Source: Confluentibacter lentus (GTDB lineage Bacteria > Bacteroidota > Bacteroidia > Flavobacteriales > Flavobacteriaceae). Taken from it: a stretch of 64,000 nucleotides of DNA. The notes under the pieces were generated by a model. It saw only the letters and a list, made by a program, of their open reading frames with translations. It made no database searches and was not told the DNA's origin. The stretch's first letter is position 1. Each line of letters opens with the position of its first letter. The DNA is taken from positions 462,778 through 526,777 of the forward strand of contig NZ_NIHE01000002.1 of assembly GCF_002806995.1 (NCBI RefSeq), given 5' to 3'. This document shows positions 1 through 8,295 of the stretch, piece by piece. The position numbers and the translations under genes were made by a program.

Positions 1-22
1 TAGCACGATTACGCAAAAAGAT

Positions 23-631
23 ATGATACATCGTATCTTAAAAAGTATCTCGTACATATTTCATCCTTTAATAATGCCTTTATTGGGGGTGCTTTTTTAT
101 TTTAAAGTAAGTCCAAAATACTTTCCACAAGAAATTATTTATGCTAAAATAATCTCGCTTTTTATCTTAACAATTGTTTTACCTATTCTGCTATATTTTT
201 TGTTGAAAACTTTAGAAAGAGTAAACTCAATAGAACTCGAAACTACCAAAGAGCGCATTATCCCTTTAGCTATCAACTGCCTTATTATCCTATTGGTTCT
301 GGAAAGGGTTATAAGTGACAATGAAATTATAGAACTATATTATTTCTTTTTAGGAATATTGATATCTACACTTAGCTGTTTAATACTGGTTATCATGAAA
401 TTTAAAGCTAGTATACACATGATTGCCGTTTCTGGTTTGTTCATGTTCTTTATTGCTTTAAGCATCCATTTTAGTATCAATATTAATGGCACATTGGCTT
501 TAATGAGTATTATTACTGGTGCCATCGCAACGTCTAGATTACACCTTAAAGCACATACTTATAAAGAACTTATTTTAGGTTTTTTTGTTGGCCTAATCCC
601 CCAATTATTGCTAATTAGTAATTGGTTATAA
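23..631 (+). CDS. Degenerate PAP2-like integral membrane protein
   Basis: This 202-residue protein is almost entirely hydrophobic, with about six membrane segments. Near the C-terminus it carries SRLHLKAHTYKE, which fits the third PAP2 phosphatase motif (SR, five residues, H, three residues, acidic). A serine-x-histidine at SIH (about residue 132) could be the second motif, and KERIIP (about residue 76) is a loose version of the first. PAP2 enzymes dephosphorylate lipid phosphates at the membrane; whether this one is active is uncertain because the first two motifs are weak. The ATG at 23 follows an open stretch, so an earlier start outside the window cannot be excluded. Its end overlaps the convergent beta-barrel gene by 6 bp. 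Confidence 0.6.
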   Translation: MIHRILKSISYIFHPLIMPLLGVLFYFKVSPKYFPQEIIYAKIISLFILTIVLPILLYFLLKTLERVNSIELETTKERIIPLAINCLIILLVLERVISDNEIIELYYFFLGILISTLSCLILVIMKFKASIHMIAVSGLFMFFIALSIHFSININGTLALMSIITGAIATSRLHLKAHTYKELILGFFVGLIPQLLLISNWL

Positions 632-1318
632 AACATAAAACATCAATCCTATTTTAACGGCATTCATATCAATAGTTTCTCCGTTTAATTTGGCATCACT
701 AGAAAAAATAGGATTTAAAGCATAATACAAATATAAATTCCATGTATTGTAGCCCATGCTTACTGTTAATCCGTATTGGAACTTATTAAAGTCATCAATA
801 TTGTTATATTTAAAACTCCCTAAATCCCCTTTAAACTTTGTGGTATTAGCAAATACATACCCAATTTTAAAACCTGTATAAATACGCCAGAAATTATAAT
901 TTGTTGGGGTTGATGTCCTCCATCTAAACTCGATGGGAAGTTCTACTAAATGCTGAGAAAATTTGTTTCTAGAAAAGGATACATTATTTTCGTCAATAAT
1001 ACTGTAATTGATATTACCTACATCATCTTTTACAATGAGTAAATTTTGATTAAATGAATTGGCAGAATAGCCTAATCCAATACCAATGGCTACATTTCTA
1101 TCTTTATTGATAGGCATGTCTTTTATAAACCCCGCATGAAACCCTAAAGAAAATCCGTTTTGTGAAAGATCGTTAGGTTTATTCCCAATAAGATTATAGG
1201 TTACACCAGCATAAAACTGATCTTCTTTATATAAAGAATCTACAATTTTAGTATTATTGTCTTGTGCTCCAAGGTAACTACTAACAATAAATCCTATTAA
1301 AACTAAATATTCCTTCAT
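626..1318 (-). CDS. Outer-membrane beta-barrel protein (PorT/OMP_b-brl_2-like)
   Basis: A 230-residue protein with an N-terminal signal peptide ending near residue 18 (SSYLGAQ). Alternating hydrophobic strands follow, typical of an eight- to ten-stranded outer-membrane barrel of the OMP_b-brl_2/porin family that includes PorT-like proteins. The last strand ends in a hydrophobic residue (MFYVL), as expected for barrel assembly. No T9SS-specific signature lets me call it PorT itself, and the neighbours are not T9SS genes. The gene is monocistronic, with a -7 promoter box 42 bp upstream, and it converges on the PAP2-like gene. Confidence 0.7.
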   Translation of the reverse strand: MKEYLVLIGFIVSSYLGAQDNNTKIVDSLYKEDQFYAGVTYNLIGNKPNDLSQNGFSLGFHAGFIKDMPINKDRNVAIGIGLGYSANSFNQNLLIVKDDVGNINYSIIDENNVSFSRNKFSQHLVELPIEFRWRTSTPTNYNFWRIYTGFKIGYVFANTTKFKGDLGSFKYNNIDDFNKFQYGLTVSMGYNTWNLYLYYALNPIFSSDAKLNGETIDMNAVKIGLMFYVL

Positions 1319-1359
1319 GTATTAACTATAACCTTAGAACAATAATTATTTGTACACAA

Positions 1360-1367
1360 CAAATATA
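1360..1367 (-). promoter_or_regulatory. Bacteroidota -7 box (TATATTTG) of the beta-barrel gene
   Basis: On the minus strand the sequence reads TATATTTG, an exact TAnnTTTG box, 42 bp before the ATG at 1318. No clear -33 TTG lies at the usual spacing. Confidence 0.5.
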
Positions 1368-1395
1368 CAATTTTACAGTATCACATTATTAAACA

Positions 1396-1427
1396 TAAAA
1401 AGGCGTTCTTAAAAGAACACCTTTTTT
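1396..1427 (-). terminator. Rho-independent terminator after the DUF3078 gene
   Basis: In minus-strand RNA, GGUGUUCUU pairs with AAGAACGCC (one G-U pair) and is followed by a U-run. In plus-strand RNA the same position would be a C-A mismatch, so the hairpin belongs to the minus strand. Confidence 0.7.
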
Positions 1428-1444
1428 ACATAAATTATAACTTA

Positions 1445-2392
1445 TTAAAATTTATAATTCAAACCAATCATCCAATAGGTTTGAAGTTTGTTGTTTATAT
1501 TGTCAAATGTTGGCTCAGGATTGGCGCTTGTAACATCATAATTATCAACAGCATACTTTAAGGCTTCTTGTTTGTTGTTTCTAAGTCCAAAATCAAATCC
1601 AACACCAATCATTTTCCATAAGGTATATCCAAAAGAGTTATTCCAGGTCCAGTTTGATAAATTATTGCTCTTATAACTTTGGAACATAGATAAGTTGGTT
1701 TTAAAGCTAATCTCTTTAATTTGTCTGGTATAATCCACTAATATTTTTGTACCATAAGATGATTGAAAAATAGCATCATTCCTGCTAAATACCAAATTAT
1801 AGTTTAAGGGATGCACCACCACAACTAAGTCTTTAATCGGTGTCCAAGTAGCACCCACACCGACATCCAAGTAGCCTGGGTTGTTAAAGTTGTTTAAAAT
1901 GGTCGTTCTGTACTCGCCTAAACCTGAAAATGCAAACGTTTCACTTAATTTCATACCATATAAAGAGGAGATATTAAAAACATCGTTTGCCTCGCGCCAC
2001 TGTGTATTATCGTTTGGGTTGTCTTTGTCATTGAATTTAACCCAAGACAAATTTAGGTTACCGGAATTTCTCCAGAAATAAAGATTTGTATTCAAATTTG
2101 CAAACGCGTTTACCGTAAAGCCAATGTTTCCTGATCTGTTATTAGGCGATTTTTGTGCATACCAATTACTGAAATTAGAAACACTTCCACCAATAGTACC
2201 AAAAGCACCCTTTTTCCAACCGGGAAACGCATCAATTTTTCCTTGAGTGGCATCCACACGACCTTGAGCTGCTTTAAGAGAATCTTTTTGAACAGATAAA
2301 GTAGCCTTAAGTTCATCTAAAGTTTGTGCATTAACATGAATGATTCCGATAAAAAGAGTGAATAATAATAGTGTTTTTTTCATTTTCATCAT
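1445..2392 (-). CDS. DUF3078 domain-containing protein, probable outer-membrane barrel
   Basis: About 315 residues with a signal peptide (MKKTLLLFTLFIGIIHVNAQ) and a short coiled-coil-like segment (residues about 24-48). A Trp/Asn-rich region with beta-strand periodicity follows, ending in GLNYKF, as in outer-membrane barrels. The pattern FPGWKKGAFGTIGGSVSNFSNW matches my memory of the Bacteroidota DUF3078 family, whose function is unknown to me. Three in-frame ATGs lie at 2392, 2389 and 2383; I chose the first because the -7 box ends 16 bp upstream of it. It is the last gene downstream of the SUF locus but has its own promoter box. Confidence 0.7.
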   Translation of the reverse strand: MMKMKKTLLLFTLFIGIIHVNAQTLDELKATLSVQKDSLKAAQGRVDATQGKIDAFPGWKKGAFGTIGGSVSNFSNWYAQKSPNNRSGNIGFTVNAFANLNTNLYFWRNSGNLNLSWVKFNDKDNPNDNTQWREANDVFNISSLYGMKLSETFAFSGLGEYRTTILNNFNNPGYLDVGVGATWTPIKDLVVVVHPLNYNLVFSRNDAIFQSSYGTKILVDYTRQIKEISFKTNLSMFQSYKSNNLSNWTWNNSFGYTLWKMIGVGFDFGLRNNKQEALKYAVDNYDVTSANPEPTFDNINNKLQTYWMIGLNYKF

Positions 2393-2407
2393 TTTATAAA
2401 ATTTGAG

Positions 2408-2415
2408 CAAATATA
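2408..2415 (-). promoter_or_regulatory. -7 box (TATATTTG) of the DUF3078 gene
   Basis: TATATTTG on the minus strand, 16 bp before the first ATG, would give a very short leader. No -33 TTG is seen at 19-21 bp. Confidence 0.45.
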
Positions 2416-2461
2416 ACTACAAGAATTATTTTTTATTGTGATTTCCAAGAGTTTAATCAAC

Positions 2462-2968
2462 TTATTTCTTTTTATAAAGCGGGACAGAAGAGCATGCTTC
2501 CCCATACATAATAGATTTTGCAATAGGTTTTAACTTATTGGAAAGCATGATATACGCATTTTGCGGCACAGGTTTTTTAGAACATCCTTTAATGATTAAA
2601 GGTTTATCTTGAAACGCTGAAACATCCAAATTATTGATAATATCTTGATAAATGGACGTTTCTAAAGATTCCAAATCACCAATAATAATCTTTTTCGCAA
2701 AAGGTTGTAAATGAATGGAAATGAGCATAAACGCCCAAGCAGGAATAATGGCATCGGTAGAGCAAGTTAAAGCCATATAATTATCCTGATATTGCGACCA
2801 ATCATGTTGGGAAACCTGTTCCCTAAAATCTTTTTCACGCAATACCAAACCTTCAAGAAGCCAATCCTTAATATCAAACAGCATACGATTGCCTTTAGGG
2901 TAATAATCCTCTAGGTCAACGGTTACTAGTTGGCTATTTGCTACGCGATTTATGATTTCTTCTTCCAA
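2462..2968 (-). CDS. DUF2480 family protein
   Basis: A 168-residue soluble protein with the sequence hallmarks I associate with the Bacteroidota DUF2480 family: an INRVANS start, VDLEDYYP, a central CSTDAIIPAWAFML and a C-terminal GEACSSVPL. The reading frame opens with TTG; no ATG exists between the upstream stop and the conserved EEIINRVANS block, so TTG is the likely start. The function is unknown. Its position behind sufT and the conserved cysteines suggest, but do not show, a role linked to Fe-S metabolism. It starts 17 bp after the NTF2-like gene. Confidence 0.75.
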   Translation of the reverse strand: MEEEIINRVANSQLVTVDLEDYYPKGNRMLFDIKDWLLEGLVLREKDFREQVSQHDWSQYQDNYMALTCSTDAIIPAWAFMLISIHLQPFAKKIIIGDLESLETSIYQDIINNLDVSAFQDKPLIIKGCSKKPVPQNAYIMLSNKLKPIAKSIMYGEACSSVPLYKKK

Positions 2969-2985
2969 GAATATTTGTTGTTGGA

Positions 2986-3390
2986 TTATTTGTCTCTTAC
3001 AAATTTCACGGTTTTTATCAGTCCATTTATGACCTCATAAATAGAAACATATTTTGTATCCTTTCCTTCCTCAGTCACAATTTCATGATTAATAACATAG
3101 TTTCCATTATTCATTTGACTAACTATTTCAACTTTTATAGATTTGGCGGCAAACTTAGGCTCAAAAATCGAAGCTAAGTTATCTGTGCCAGTTGCTAGTA
3201 ATTGATTAGGATAAGTATAAATTTCAACATCGTCAGCATAGAGTTTTATAAACTCTTGGAAATCATGACTATTATATGAAGCCATCCTTTTATTTACAAT
3301 TTCAAGAGGAGTTAATTTTGAATTTTTTTCTTGCGAAAATCCAAATGTAATTGATAGAAATAATATTATTAATGTACTTATTCTTTTCAT
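2986..3390 (-). CDS. Exported NTF2-like/SnoaL-like protein
   Basis: 134 residues: a signal peptide (MKRISTLIILFLSITFGFSQ) and one compact NTF2-like domain. The domain begins at PLEIVNKRMASYNSHDFQEF and continues through LYADDVEIYTYPN to a C-terminal beta-sheet ending KTVKFV. This fold binds small ligands or catalyses isomerisation or hydrolysis, but no specific activity can be read here. It lies between sufT and the DUF2480 gene and may be co-transcribed with them. Being exported, it is probably not part of the cytoplasmic SUF machinery. Confidence 0.7.
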   Translation of the reverse strand: MKRISTLIILFLSITFGFSQEKNSKLTPLEIVNKRMASYNSHDFQEFIKLYADDVEIYTYPNQLLATGTDNLASIFEPKFAAKSIKVEIVSQMNNGNYVINHEIVTEEGKDTKYVSIYEVINGLIKTVKFVRDK

Positions 3391-3445
3391 TTCGATCTTG
3401 ATTTGTAATTTAATTGTTGTTTGGGAAAAATACTGAAAACTGCTA

Positions 3446-3772
3446 TTAAAGCATCCCCAATTCCAACTTAGCTTCTTCGCTCATTAAATCTTGAGTCCAT
3501 GGTGGGTCGAATGTAATTTCTACTTCGGCACTATGTACTTCGTTAATAGATTTAATTTTTTCCTCCACTTCCATAGGTAACGTTTCGGCTACTGGGCAGT
3601 TTGGCGTTGTTAAGGTCATCAATATTTTAACATCAGAATCTTCATTTACAAAAACATCATAAATCAATCCTAGTTCATAAATGTCCACAGGAATTTCCGG
3701 ATCGTAAATTGTTTTTAAAACCCTAACTATTTTATCGCCTAAACTATTATCTTCTATATCTTGTTCGCTCAT
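3446..3772 (-). CDS. sufT: SufT-like (MIP18/DUF59) Fe-S maturation protein
   Basis: A 108-residue DUF59 domain with the family signature DPEIPVDIYELGLIY and the single conserved Cys in TTPNCPVAETLP. A C-terminal FDPPWTQDLMSEEAK tail is typical of SUF-associated members. In other bacteria SufT helps mature Fe-S proteins, especially those with 4Fe-4S clusters. It follows sufE by 58 bp on the same strand, which supports the assignment. Start: ATG at 3772. Confidence 0.9.
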   Translation of the reverse strand: MSEQDIEDNSLGDKIVRVLKTIYDPEIPVDIYELGLIYDVFVNEDSDVKILMTLTTPNCPVAETLPMEVEEKIKSINEVHSAEVEITFDPPWTQDLMSEEAKLELGML

Positions 3773-3830
3773 TTTTTTAATGTTTAACTGTTGATTTGTT
3801 TAATCGTTTAAGCGATTGAACGAAAACGAT

Positions 3831-4262
3831 TCAACTTTTTAGTTGTGTTTGATACGCAATCGCATACAATTTTAGTTGTTTCACCATACTCACCAATCCA
3901 TTGGCACGCGTGGGGGACAAATGTTCTTTTAACCCGATTTTATCAATAAAATCCGTTTCGGCATTGATAATGTCTTTGGGATGCTGATTTGAAAACACGC
4001 GGATTAAAATAGCTATAATGCCTTTGGTGATGATGGCATCACTATCGGCCGTAAAAACCAGTTTATCATCCTTCATTTCAGCATGCACCCACACTTTACT
4101 TTGGCAACCTTTAATAATGTTGCTATCGGTTTTGTATTGGTCGTCAATTAACGGCAAATCCTTACCCAAATCTATCATGTATTGATACCGTTCTTCCCAG
4201 TCTTCAAACATGGAAAACTCATCAATCAGTTCTTTTTGTATATCTTCAATACTCACAATCAT
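3831..4262 (-). CDS. sufE: SufE-family sulfur acceptor
   Basis: 143 residues from the ATG at 4262. A TTG four codons upstream is a less likely start. The protein has the SufE fold with the acceptor cysteine C53 in IIKGCQSKVW, flanked by DSN. It accepts persulfide sulfur from SufS and passes it to the SufBCD scaffold. The sequence matches the family across its full length, including the C-terminal GLKEHLSPTRANGL motif. It lies between the META lipoprotein and sufT, downstream of sufS. Confidence 0.93.
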   Translation of the reverse strand: MIVSIEDIQKELIDEFSMFEDWEERYQYMIDLGKDLPLIDDQYKTDSNIIKGCQSKVWVHAEMKDDKLVFTADSDAIITKGIIAILIRVFSNQHPKDIINAETDFIDKIGLKEHLSPTRANGLVSMVKQLKLYAIAYQTQLKS

Positions 4263-4381
4263 AATTTTAAACAAAAATACAATAAGAAATGCCCATTAAC
4301 AAATTTATAAACTCAACCCAAGTGTCTAAAAGGGCATTGCATCTGACCTCTAAAAAAATAAGATAGACAGATGAAATGCAT

Positions 4382-5158
4382 CTATTCAATGTTTTCTGAT
4401 AATGATAGTATTTCTTTAACAAGAGGTTCTATTTCCTGAGGAGGAGTCCCGTGGTCGAAACTAGAAGATTCATAAACCGCACCATTTTTAGAGATTTTTA
4501 ATGTGCCAATGGAAGCGCCATCATAAAAACGTGCTTCTGTTGGCGATTTTAACGTAGATATACTATCTAGGGTTATAGCTTCTAAAAGTGAATTTAATTT
4601 CTTCCAAGTTTCTTTGTTGATGGCTTTTGAAATAGGTTTTGCTTCTCTATCTTTTGAGATGGAAACAAGGGAATCATTGACATTAATATCTAAAAAACGT
4701 CCTCTAGACATTGCTGAATAGTTGAACGAAACCAATTTATTATCTTGTTCTTTACTAGCCATTAAAATGATTTTTTTGTCACTTAATAGTTTCAAGATCC
4801 CATCTTCTTCTATCAATATTTCATTTACTTTAGATAATACCTGTTGCATTTCAGATTCTATTTGATGCCTCTCTTGGCAAAACATTTTGGTAGAAGCTAA
4901 AGGGCCTACTTTTAATAAACCATTTTCTAAAGAATATGTTCCTGTAAATCTATTACAACCTGAAAAACCAGAAATGACACTCTCTTCTTTATTGAAATTT
5001 ATGGTCATGTTATTTACGGAAACGTCGATGTTGTTTAATGTTTTTACATGGTAAGTACCATTTAAAGTCATTAAGTTAGTTTCTTTAACAGCCATTGTTT
5101 TTGAATTGCAGCAAGCATTTAAAGAGATAAAAACCGATAAAAGGATTATAATTTTCAT
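4382..5158 (-). CDS. META-domain (HslJ-type) lipoprotein
   Basis: 258 residues with a lipoprotein signal (lipobox LNAC, Cys at 16). A META domain follows (about residues 30-125), recognised by SGFSGCNRFTGTYS and LASTKMFCQ. The second half (about 135-255) carries another beta-rich region with no motif I know. META proteins sit in the cell envelope and have been linked to stress or heat-shock phenotypes. The gene interrupts the sufS-sufE order, with 47 bp to sufS and 119 bp to sufE, and is probably read through in the SUF transcript. Nothing ties its function to Fe-S assembly. Confidence 0.8.
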   Translation of the reverse strand: MKIIILLSVFISLNACCNSKTMAVKETNLMTLNGTYHVKTLNNIDVSVNNMTINFNKEESVISGFSGCNRFTGTYSLENGLLKVGPLASTKMFCQERHQIESEMQQVLSKVNEILIEEDGILKLLSDKKIILMASKEQDNKLVSFNYSAMSRGRFLDINVNDSLVSISKDREAKPISKAINKETWKKLNSLLEAITLDSISTLKSPTEARFYDGASIGTLKISKNGAVYESSSFDHGTPPQEIEPLVKEILSLSENIE

Positions 5159-5205
5159 GGATTGTTTTTATTGTTAAATGACTATAACAAAAAAGAAGCC
5201 AAAGA

Positions 5206-6420
5206 TTAAGCCAACATCATTTTAGCCTTTTTCACGCCTTCAACCAAAGTATCAATTTCTGTTTTTGTATTGTAAAAAGCGAAAGAGGCACGAACAGTTC
5301 CTGGAATTTTAAAATAATCCATAATGGGTTGTGCACAATGATGGCCAGTACGAACGGCAATGCCCAATTTATCTAAAATAGCACCAACATCATAAGGATG
5401 GATGCCTTCTAAATTAAATGAAATAACTGAGGTTTTATGTTTTGAAGTGCCGTAGATTTTCAAGTCTTCAATATCCAATAATTTTTTAGTGGCATATTCT
5501 AAAAGTTCGCTTTCGTATTTTGCGATTTCATCAAAACCAATGGCATTCATATAATCGATGGCTGCCCCAAAAGCGATGCCACCACAAATATTTGGTGTGC
5601 CAGCTTCAAATTTATGCGGAAGCTCGGCATACGTTGTTTTTTCAAAGGTTACTTCGGCAATCATTTCGCCACCACCTTGGTAAGGAGGAAGTTTGTTTAA
5701 CCAACTTTCTTTTCCGTAGAGCATCCCTTCGCCTGTTGGACCACACATTTTATGAGCTGAGGCTACGTAAAAATCGACATCCAAAGCTTGAACATCTGGT
5801 TTTAAATGCGGACACGCTTGTGCGCCATCAACCAACACCGCAGCTCCAACTTCATGCGCTTTTTCAATAATATACTCAATAGGATTAATGGTTCCTAAAG
5901 CATTTGAAATATGATTCACAAAAACAAGTTTTGTGTTTTTTGATAGGAGTTTATCGTATTCACCCATTACCAATTCGCCTTCCAAATTCATGGGAATCAC
6001 CTTTAACGTTGCCCCAGAACGTTCGCATAACATTTGCCAAGGCACAATATTACTATGATGTTCTAAAGCGGACACGATGATGTCATCGCCTTTTTTTAGG
6101 ATTGTTGAAAACCCATTTGCAACTAAATTAATACCATGTGTTGTTCCCGAAGTGAATATGATTTCGTGAGCAAATTTAGCATTAAAATGCGTTTGGATTT
6201 TTTTACGGGCTTCTTCGTATTTGTCGGTTGCCTCCTGACTTAACGCATGCACGCCACGATGGATATTGGCATTGTAGTTTGAATAATAATCTACAATAAC
6301 ATCGATAACCTGTTTTGGCGTTTGCGATGTGGCGGCATTATCAAAATATACCAAAGGTTTACCATTTACTTTTCTGGAAAGTATGGGGAAATCTTTTCGT
6401 ATGTTTTCTACGTTGAACAT
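5206..6420 (-). CDS. sufS: Cysteine desulfurase SufS
   Basis: 404 residues, full length for a group II (SufS-type) PLP-dependent cysteine desulfurase. The PLP lysine is K224 in SAHKMCGPTG. The persulfide cysteine is C362 in RTGHHCAQP, with the short type II loop that calls for a SufE partner, which is encoded two genes downstream. TSGTTHGINLVA and EHHSN are PLP and phosphate contacts. It mobilises sulfur from cysteine for Fe-S assembly. It follows sufD with a 77-bp gap that holds a short repeat. Confidence 0.96.
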   Translation of the reverse strand: MFNVENIRKDFPILSRKVNGKPLVYFDNAATSQTPKQVIDVIVDYYSNYNANIHRGVHALSQEATDKYEEARKKIQTHFNAKFAHEIIFTSGTTHGINLVANGFSTILKKGDDIIVSALEHHSNIVPWQMLCERSGATLKVIPMNLEGELVMGEYDKLLSKNTKLVFVNHISNALGTINPIEYIIEKAHEVGAAVLVDGAQACPHLKPDVQALDVDFYVASAHKMCGPTGEGMLYGKESWLNKLPPYQGGGEMIAEVTFEKTTYAELPHKFEAGTPNICGGIAFGAAIDYMNAIGFDEIAKYESELLEYATKKLLDIEDLKIYGTSKHKTSVISFNLEGIHPYDVGAILDKLGIAVRTGHHCAQPIMDYFKIPGTVRASFAFYNTKTEIDTLVEGVKKAKMMLA

Positions 6421-6470
6421 GGTTTTATGTTTAGCACCGATTGAGGTATTTTTTGGAGATCTTTTTATTT

Positions 6471-6492
6471 ATGGATTCCTGCCTATGCGGAA
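6471..6492. repeat. Short interspersed palindrome between sufD and sufS
   Basis: ATGGATTCCTGCCTATGCGG and the next two bases carry imperfect arms (TTCCTGC with GCGGAA). The same opening, TGGATTCCTGC, recurs at 61082 next to the ileS-dksA-lspA operon, so this looks like a dispersed repeat family. A role in mRNA processing inside the operon is only a guess. Confidence 0.4.
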
Positions 6493-6497
6493 GACAA

Positions 6498-7811
6498 TTA
6501 TAAATCAAACCCAATATTAACACCTAATTTATTGGCTATAATTTTGGTAATGCGTTGTTTTATCTCTGGAATTTTAACCGAACTCAGCACATTATTACTA
6601 AAAGCATACATTAAAAGCGCTTTAGCTTCTTTTTCTGGAATACCTCGCGAACGCATATAAAACATAGCACTTTCATCTAACTGTCCAATGGTACAACCGT
6701 GCGAACACTTCACATCATCAGCAAAAATTTCTAATTGCGGTTTGGTATTTATCGTCGCTTTATCACTTATTAAAATGTTGTTGTTTGCTTGAAACGCATT
6801 TGTTTTTTGCGCTTCTTTATTAACGATGATCTTACCATTAAAAACCCCGGTTGAGTTTTCACCAAAAATACCTTTATAATCTTGATGGCTTTCACAATTG
6901 GGTTCTATGTGATGTACCAACGTGTTATGGTCTACATGTTGTTTTTCACCAATAATGGTGATTCCTTTTAAAGTAGAATCGATGCGTTCGCCTTTCTGAT
7001 AAAAATTCAGATTATTACGAACCAATTTTCCTCCAAAAGAAAATGTGTGCACGGAGGCAACACTTTCTCGTTGTTGATTAATGAATGTATTATCTATTAA
7101 TGACGCATTTAAAGTATCATTCTGGATTTTATAATAATCTACAATCGCTCGTTTGTTTGCGAAAATTTCGGTAACACTATTGGTTAATACGGCATTATCT
7201 GTTAAACTTTGATGACGCTCGATTATTTGCACATGTGAATTCTCGTCAACGACAACCAAGTTACGTGGTTGCAACATGATTGCAGATTCGTTTCCTGTTG
7301 AAAAATGTATGATTTGAATTGGTTTTGCAACCATTTTATTCTTAGGAATATGAATATAGGCTCCTTCGCTTGAAAAAGCCGTGTTAAGTGATGACAAACT
7401 GTCCTTAGTAGCCGCTTTATTGAAATAATTTTCAATAACCAAGCGGTATTTTGGTTTAGACATAGCAGCGGACATCAAGCAAATATCCATACCATCATGT
7501 GTGGTTTGGGATAAATGCGACGAATATTTACCGTCAATAAACACTATTTTATAAGAGTCTATATCATGAATAAAATACTTTTTAACATCGCTAAATTCTA
7601 TGGAATTTTCCTGTTTTGGAAATATGCTGTAATCTTCTTTTAAGATACTATTTAGAGACGTGTATTTCCAAGCTTCTTCCTTCTTGCTAGGAAAGCCTTT
7701 TTCTTCAAATGTTTTTATGGCATCATTTCTAAGGTCGTTCAAATAAGCGTCATCATCAAGCTGATTTTCGAACACTAGAAATGATGATAATAATTTTTCT
7801 TTTAAATCCAT
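6498..7811 (-). CDS. sufD: Fe-S cluster assembly scaffold subunit SufD
   Basis: 437 residues with the SufB/SufD beta-helix core and the conserved C-terminal block KCSHGCTIGQLDESAMFYMRSRGI (read as overlapping short motifs, including the cluster-binding HGCT). The signature NNILISDKATINTKPQLEI is also present. SufD forms the SufBC2D complex with SufB and two SufC. Length is normal. The ATG at 7811 follows the frameshifted four-helix gene by about 60 bp. Normally sufC and sufD are adjacent, so the insert between them is unusual. Confidence 0.95.
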   Translation of the reverse strand: MDLKEKLLSSFLVFENQLDDDAYLNDLRNDAIKTFEEKGFPSKKEEAWKYTSLNSILKEDYSIFPKQENSIEFSDVKKYFIHDIDSYKIVFIDGKYSSHLSQTTHDGMDICLMSAAMSKPKYRLVIENYFNKAATKDSLSSLNTAFSSEGAYIHIPKNKMVAKPIQIIHFSTGNESAIMLQPRNLVVVDENSHVQIIERHQSLTDNAVLTNSVTEIFANKRAIVDYYKIQNDTLNASLIDNTFINQQRESVASVHTFSFGGKLVRNNLNFYQKGERIDSTLKGITIIGEKQHVDHNTLVHHIEPNCESHQDYKGIFGENSTGVFNGKIIVNKEAQKTNAFQANNNILISDKATINTKPQLEIFADDVKCSHGCTIGQLDESAMFYMRSRGIPEKEAKALLMYAFSNNVLSSVKIPEIKQRITKIIANKLGVNIGFDL

Positions 7812-7821
7812 TGTTAAAATA

Positions 7822-7850
7822 GTTTCAAGTTTTATGTTAAAAGTTTCAAG
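7822..7850. repeat. Left inverted repeat flanking the four-helix-bundle gene
   Basis: Its reverse complement matches 8262-8291 at about 25 of 30 positions with one gap. It lies between the end of the four-helix gene and sufD. Confidence 0.55.
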
Positions 7851-7870
7851 TTGATTAATAACTCTTCTTT

Positions 7871-8258
7871 TTATTTAAACTTGTTTCCTTTGAAATCTTT
7901 TTTATTCAAATATGAAATAAAGCTAGAAATCCTTTTGCTTAGTTGTTCATATTGATTTACTAAATATTTTAATTTTTCTTCCGAAATATATTCACAATCA
8001 AAAGCTCTATATAATTGAGATCTTGTTTCACCTGCGGAACCTTTTGCGACTGAAAGGAATTGTCTAAATTCAATATTTCCATCTCTCTCAAATCCTTCAG
8101 CTATATTATCCATGACAGAACCAGAAGAACCTTTTATTTGGTCTTTAAGTCTAAAATCATTTCGCAATTCAGTCGTTTTAGCAATGGCTATGATTTCTAT
8201 TGAATTTTCTGGCTTCTTGCCAAATTTCCAAATCTTCAAAGCGTTTTATTGTAGCCAT
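7871..8258 (-). pseudogene. Four-helix-bundle (S23-type) protein gene with a frameshift
   Basis: Reading from ATG 8258 gives MATIKRFEDLEIWQEARKF, the standard N-terminus of the four-helix-bundle/S23 family. The frame is then lost. The rest of the family sequence (SIEIIAIAKTTELRNDFRLKDQ, then MDNIAEGFERDG and RSQLYRAFD) continues in another frame from about 8202 to 7871. Restoring two bases between the TTC codon and the following AATAG (near 8200) would give a normal protein of about 129 residues. The family occurs as a free-standing gene or inside 23S rRNA insertions; its role is unclear. It lies between sufC and sufD with inverted repeats on both sides, pointing to insertion. A sequencing error is possible. 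Confidence 0.75.
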
Positions 8259-8261
8259 TAG

Positions 8262-8293
8262 CCTGAAACTTTTGAACTCAAAACTTTAAACTT
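8262..8293. repeat. Right inverted repeat flanking the four-helix-bundle gene
   Basis: It begins CCTGAAACTTTTGAACTC and is the inverted partner of 7822-7850. It abuts the 3' end of sufC. Confidence 0.55.
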
Positions 8294-8295
8294 AA

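Noticed and set aside
626..1318. PorT component of the type IX secretion system
   Set aside because: The barrel fold fits, but I see no PorT-specific motif and no T9SS neighbours.
5520..5870. 116-codon frame antisense to sufS
   Set aside because: It is rich in His, Arg and Leu, as expected for the reverse strand of a conserved enzyme gene; no motif or promoter.
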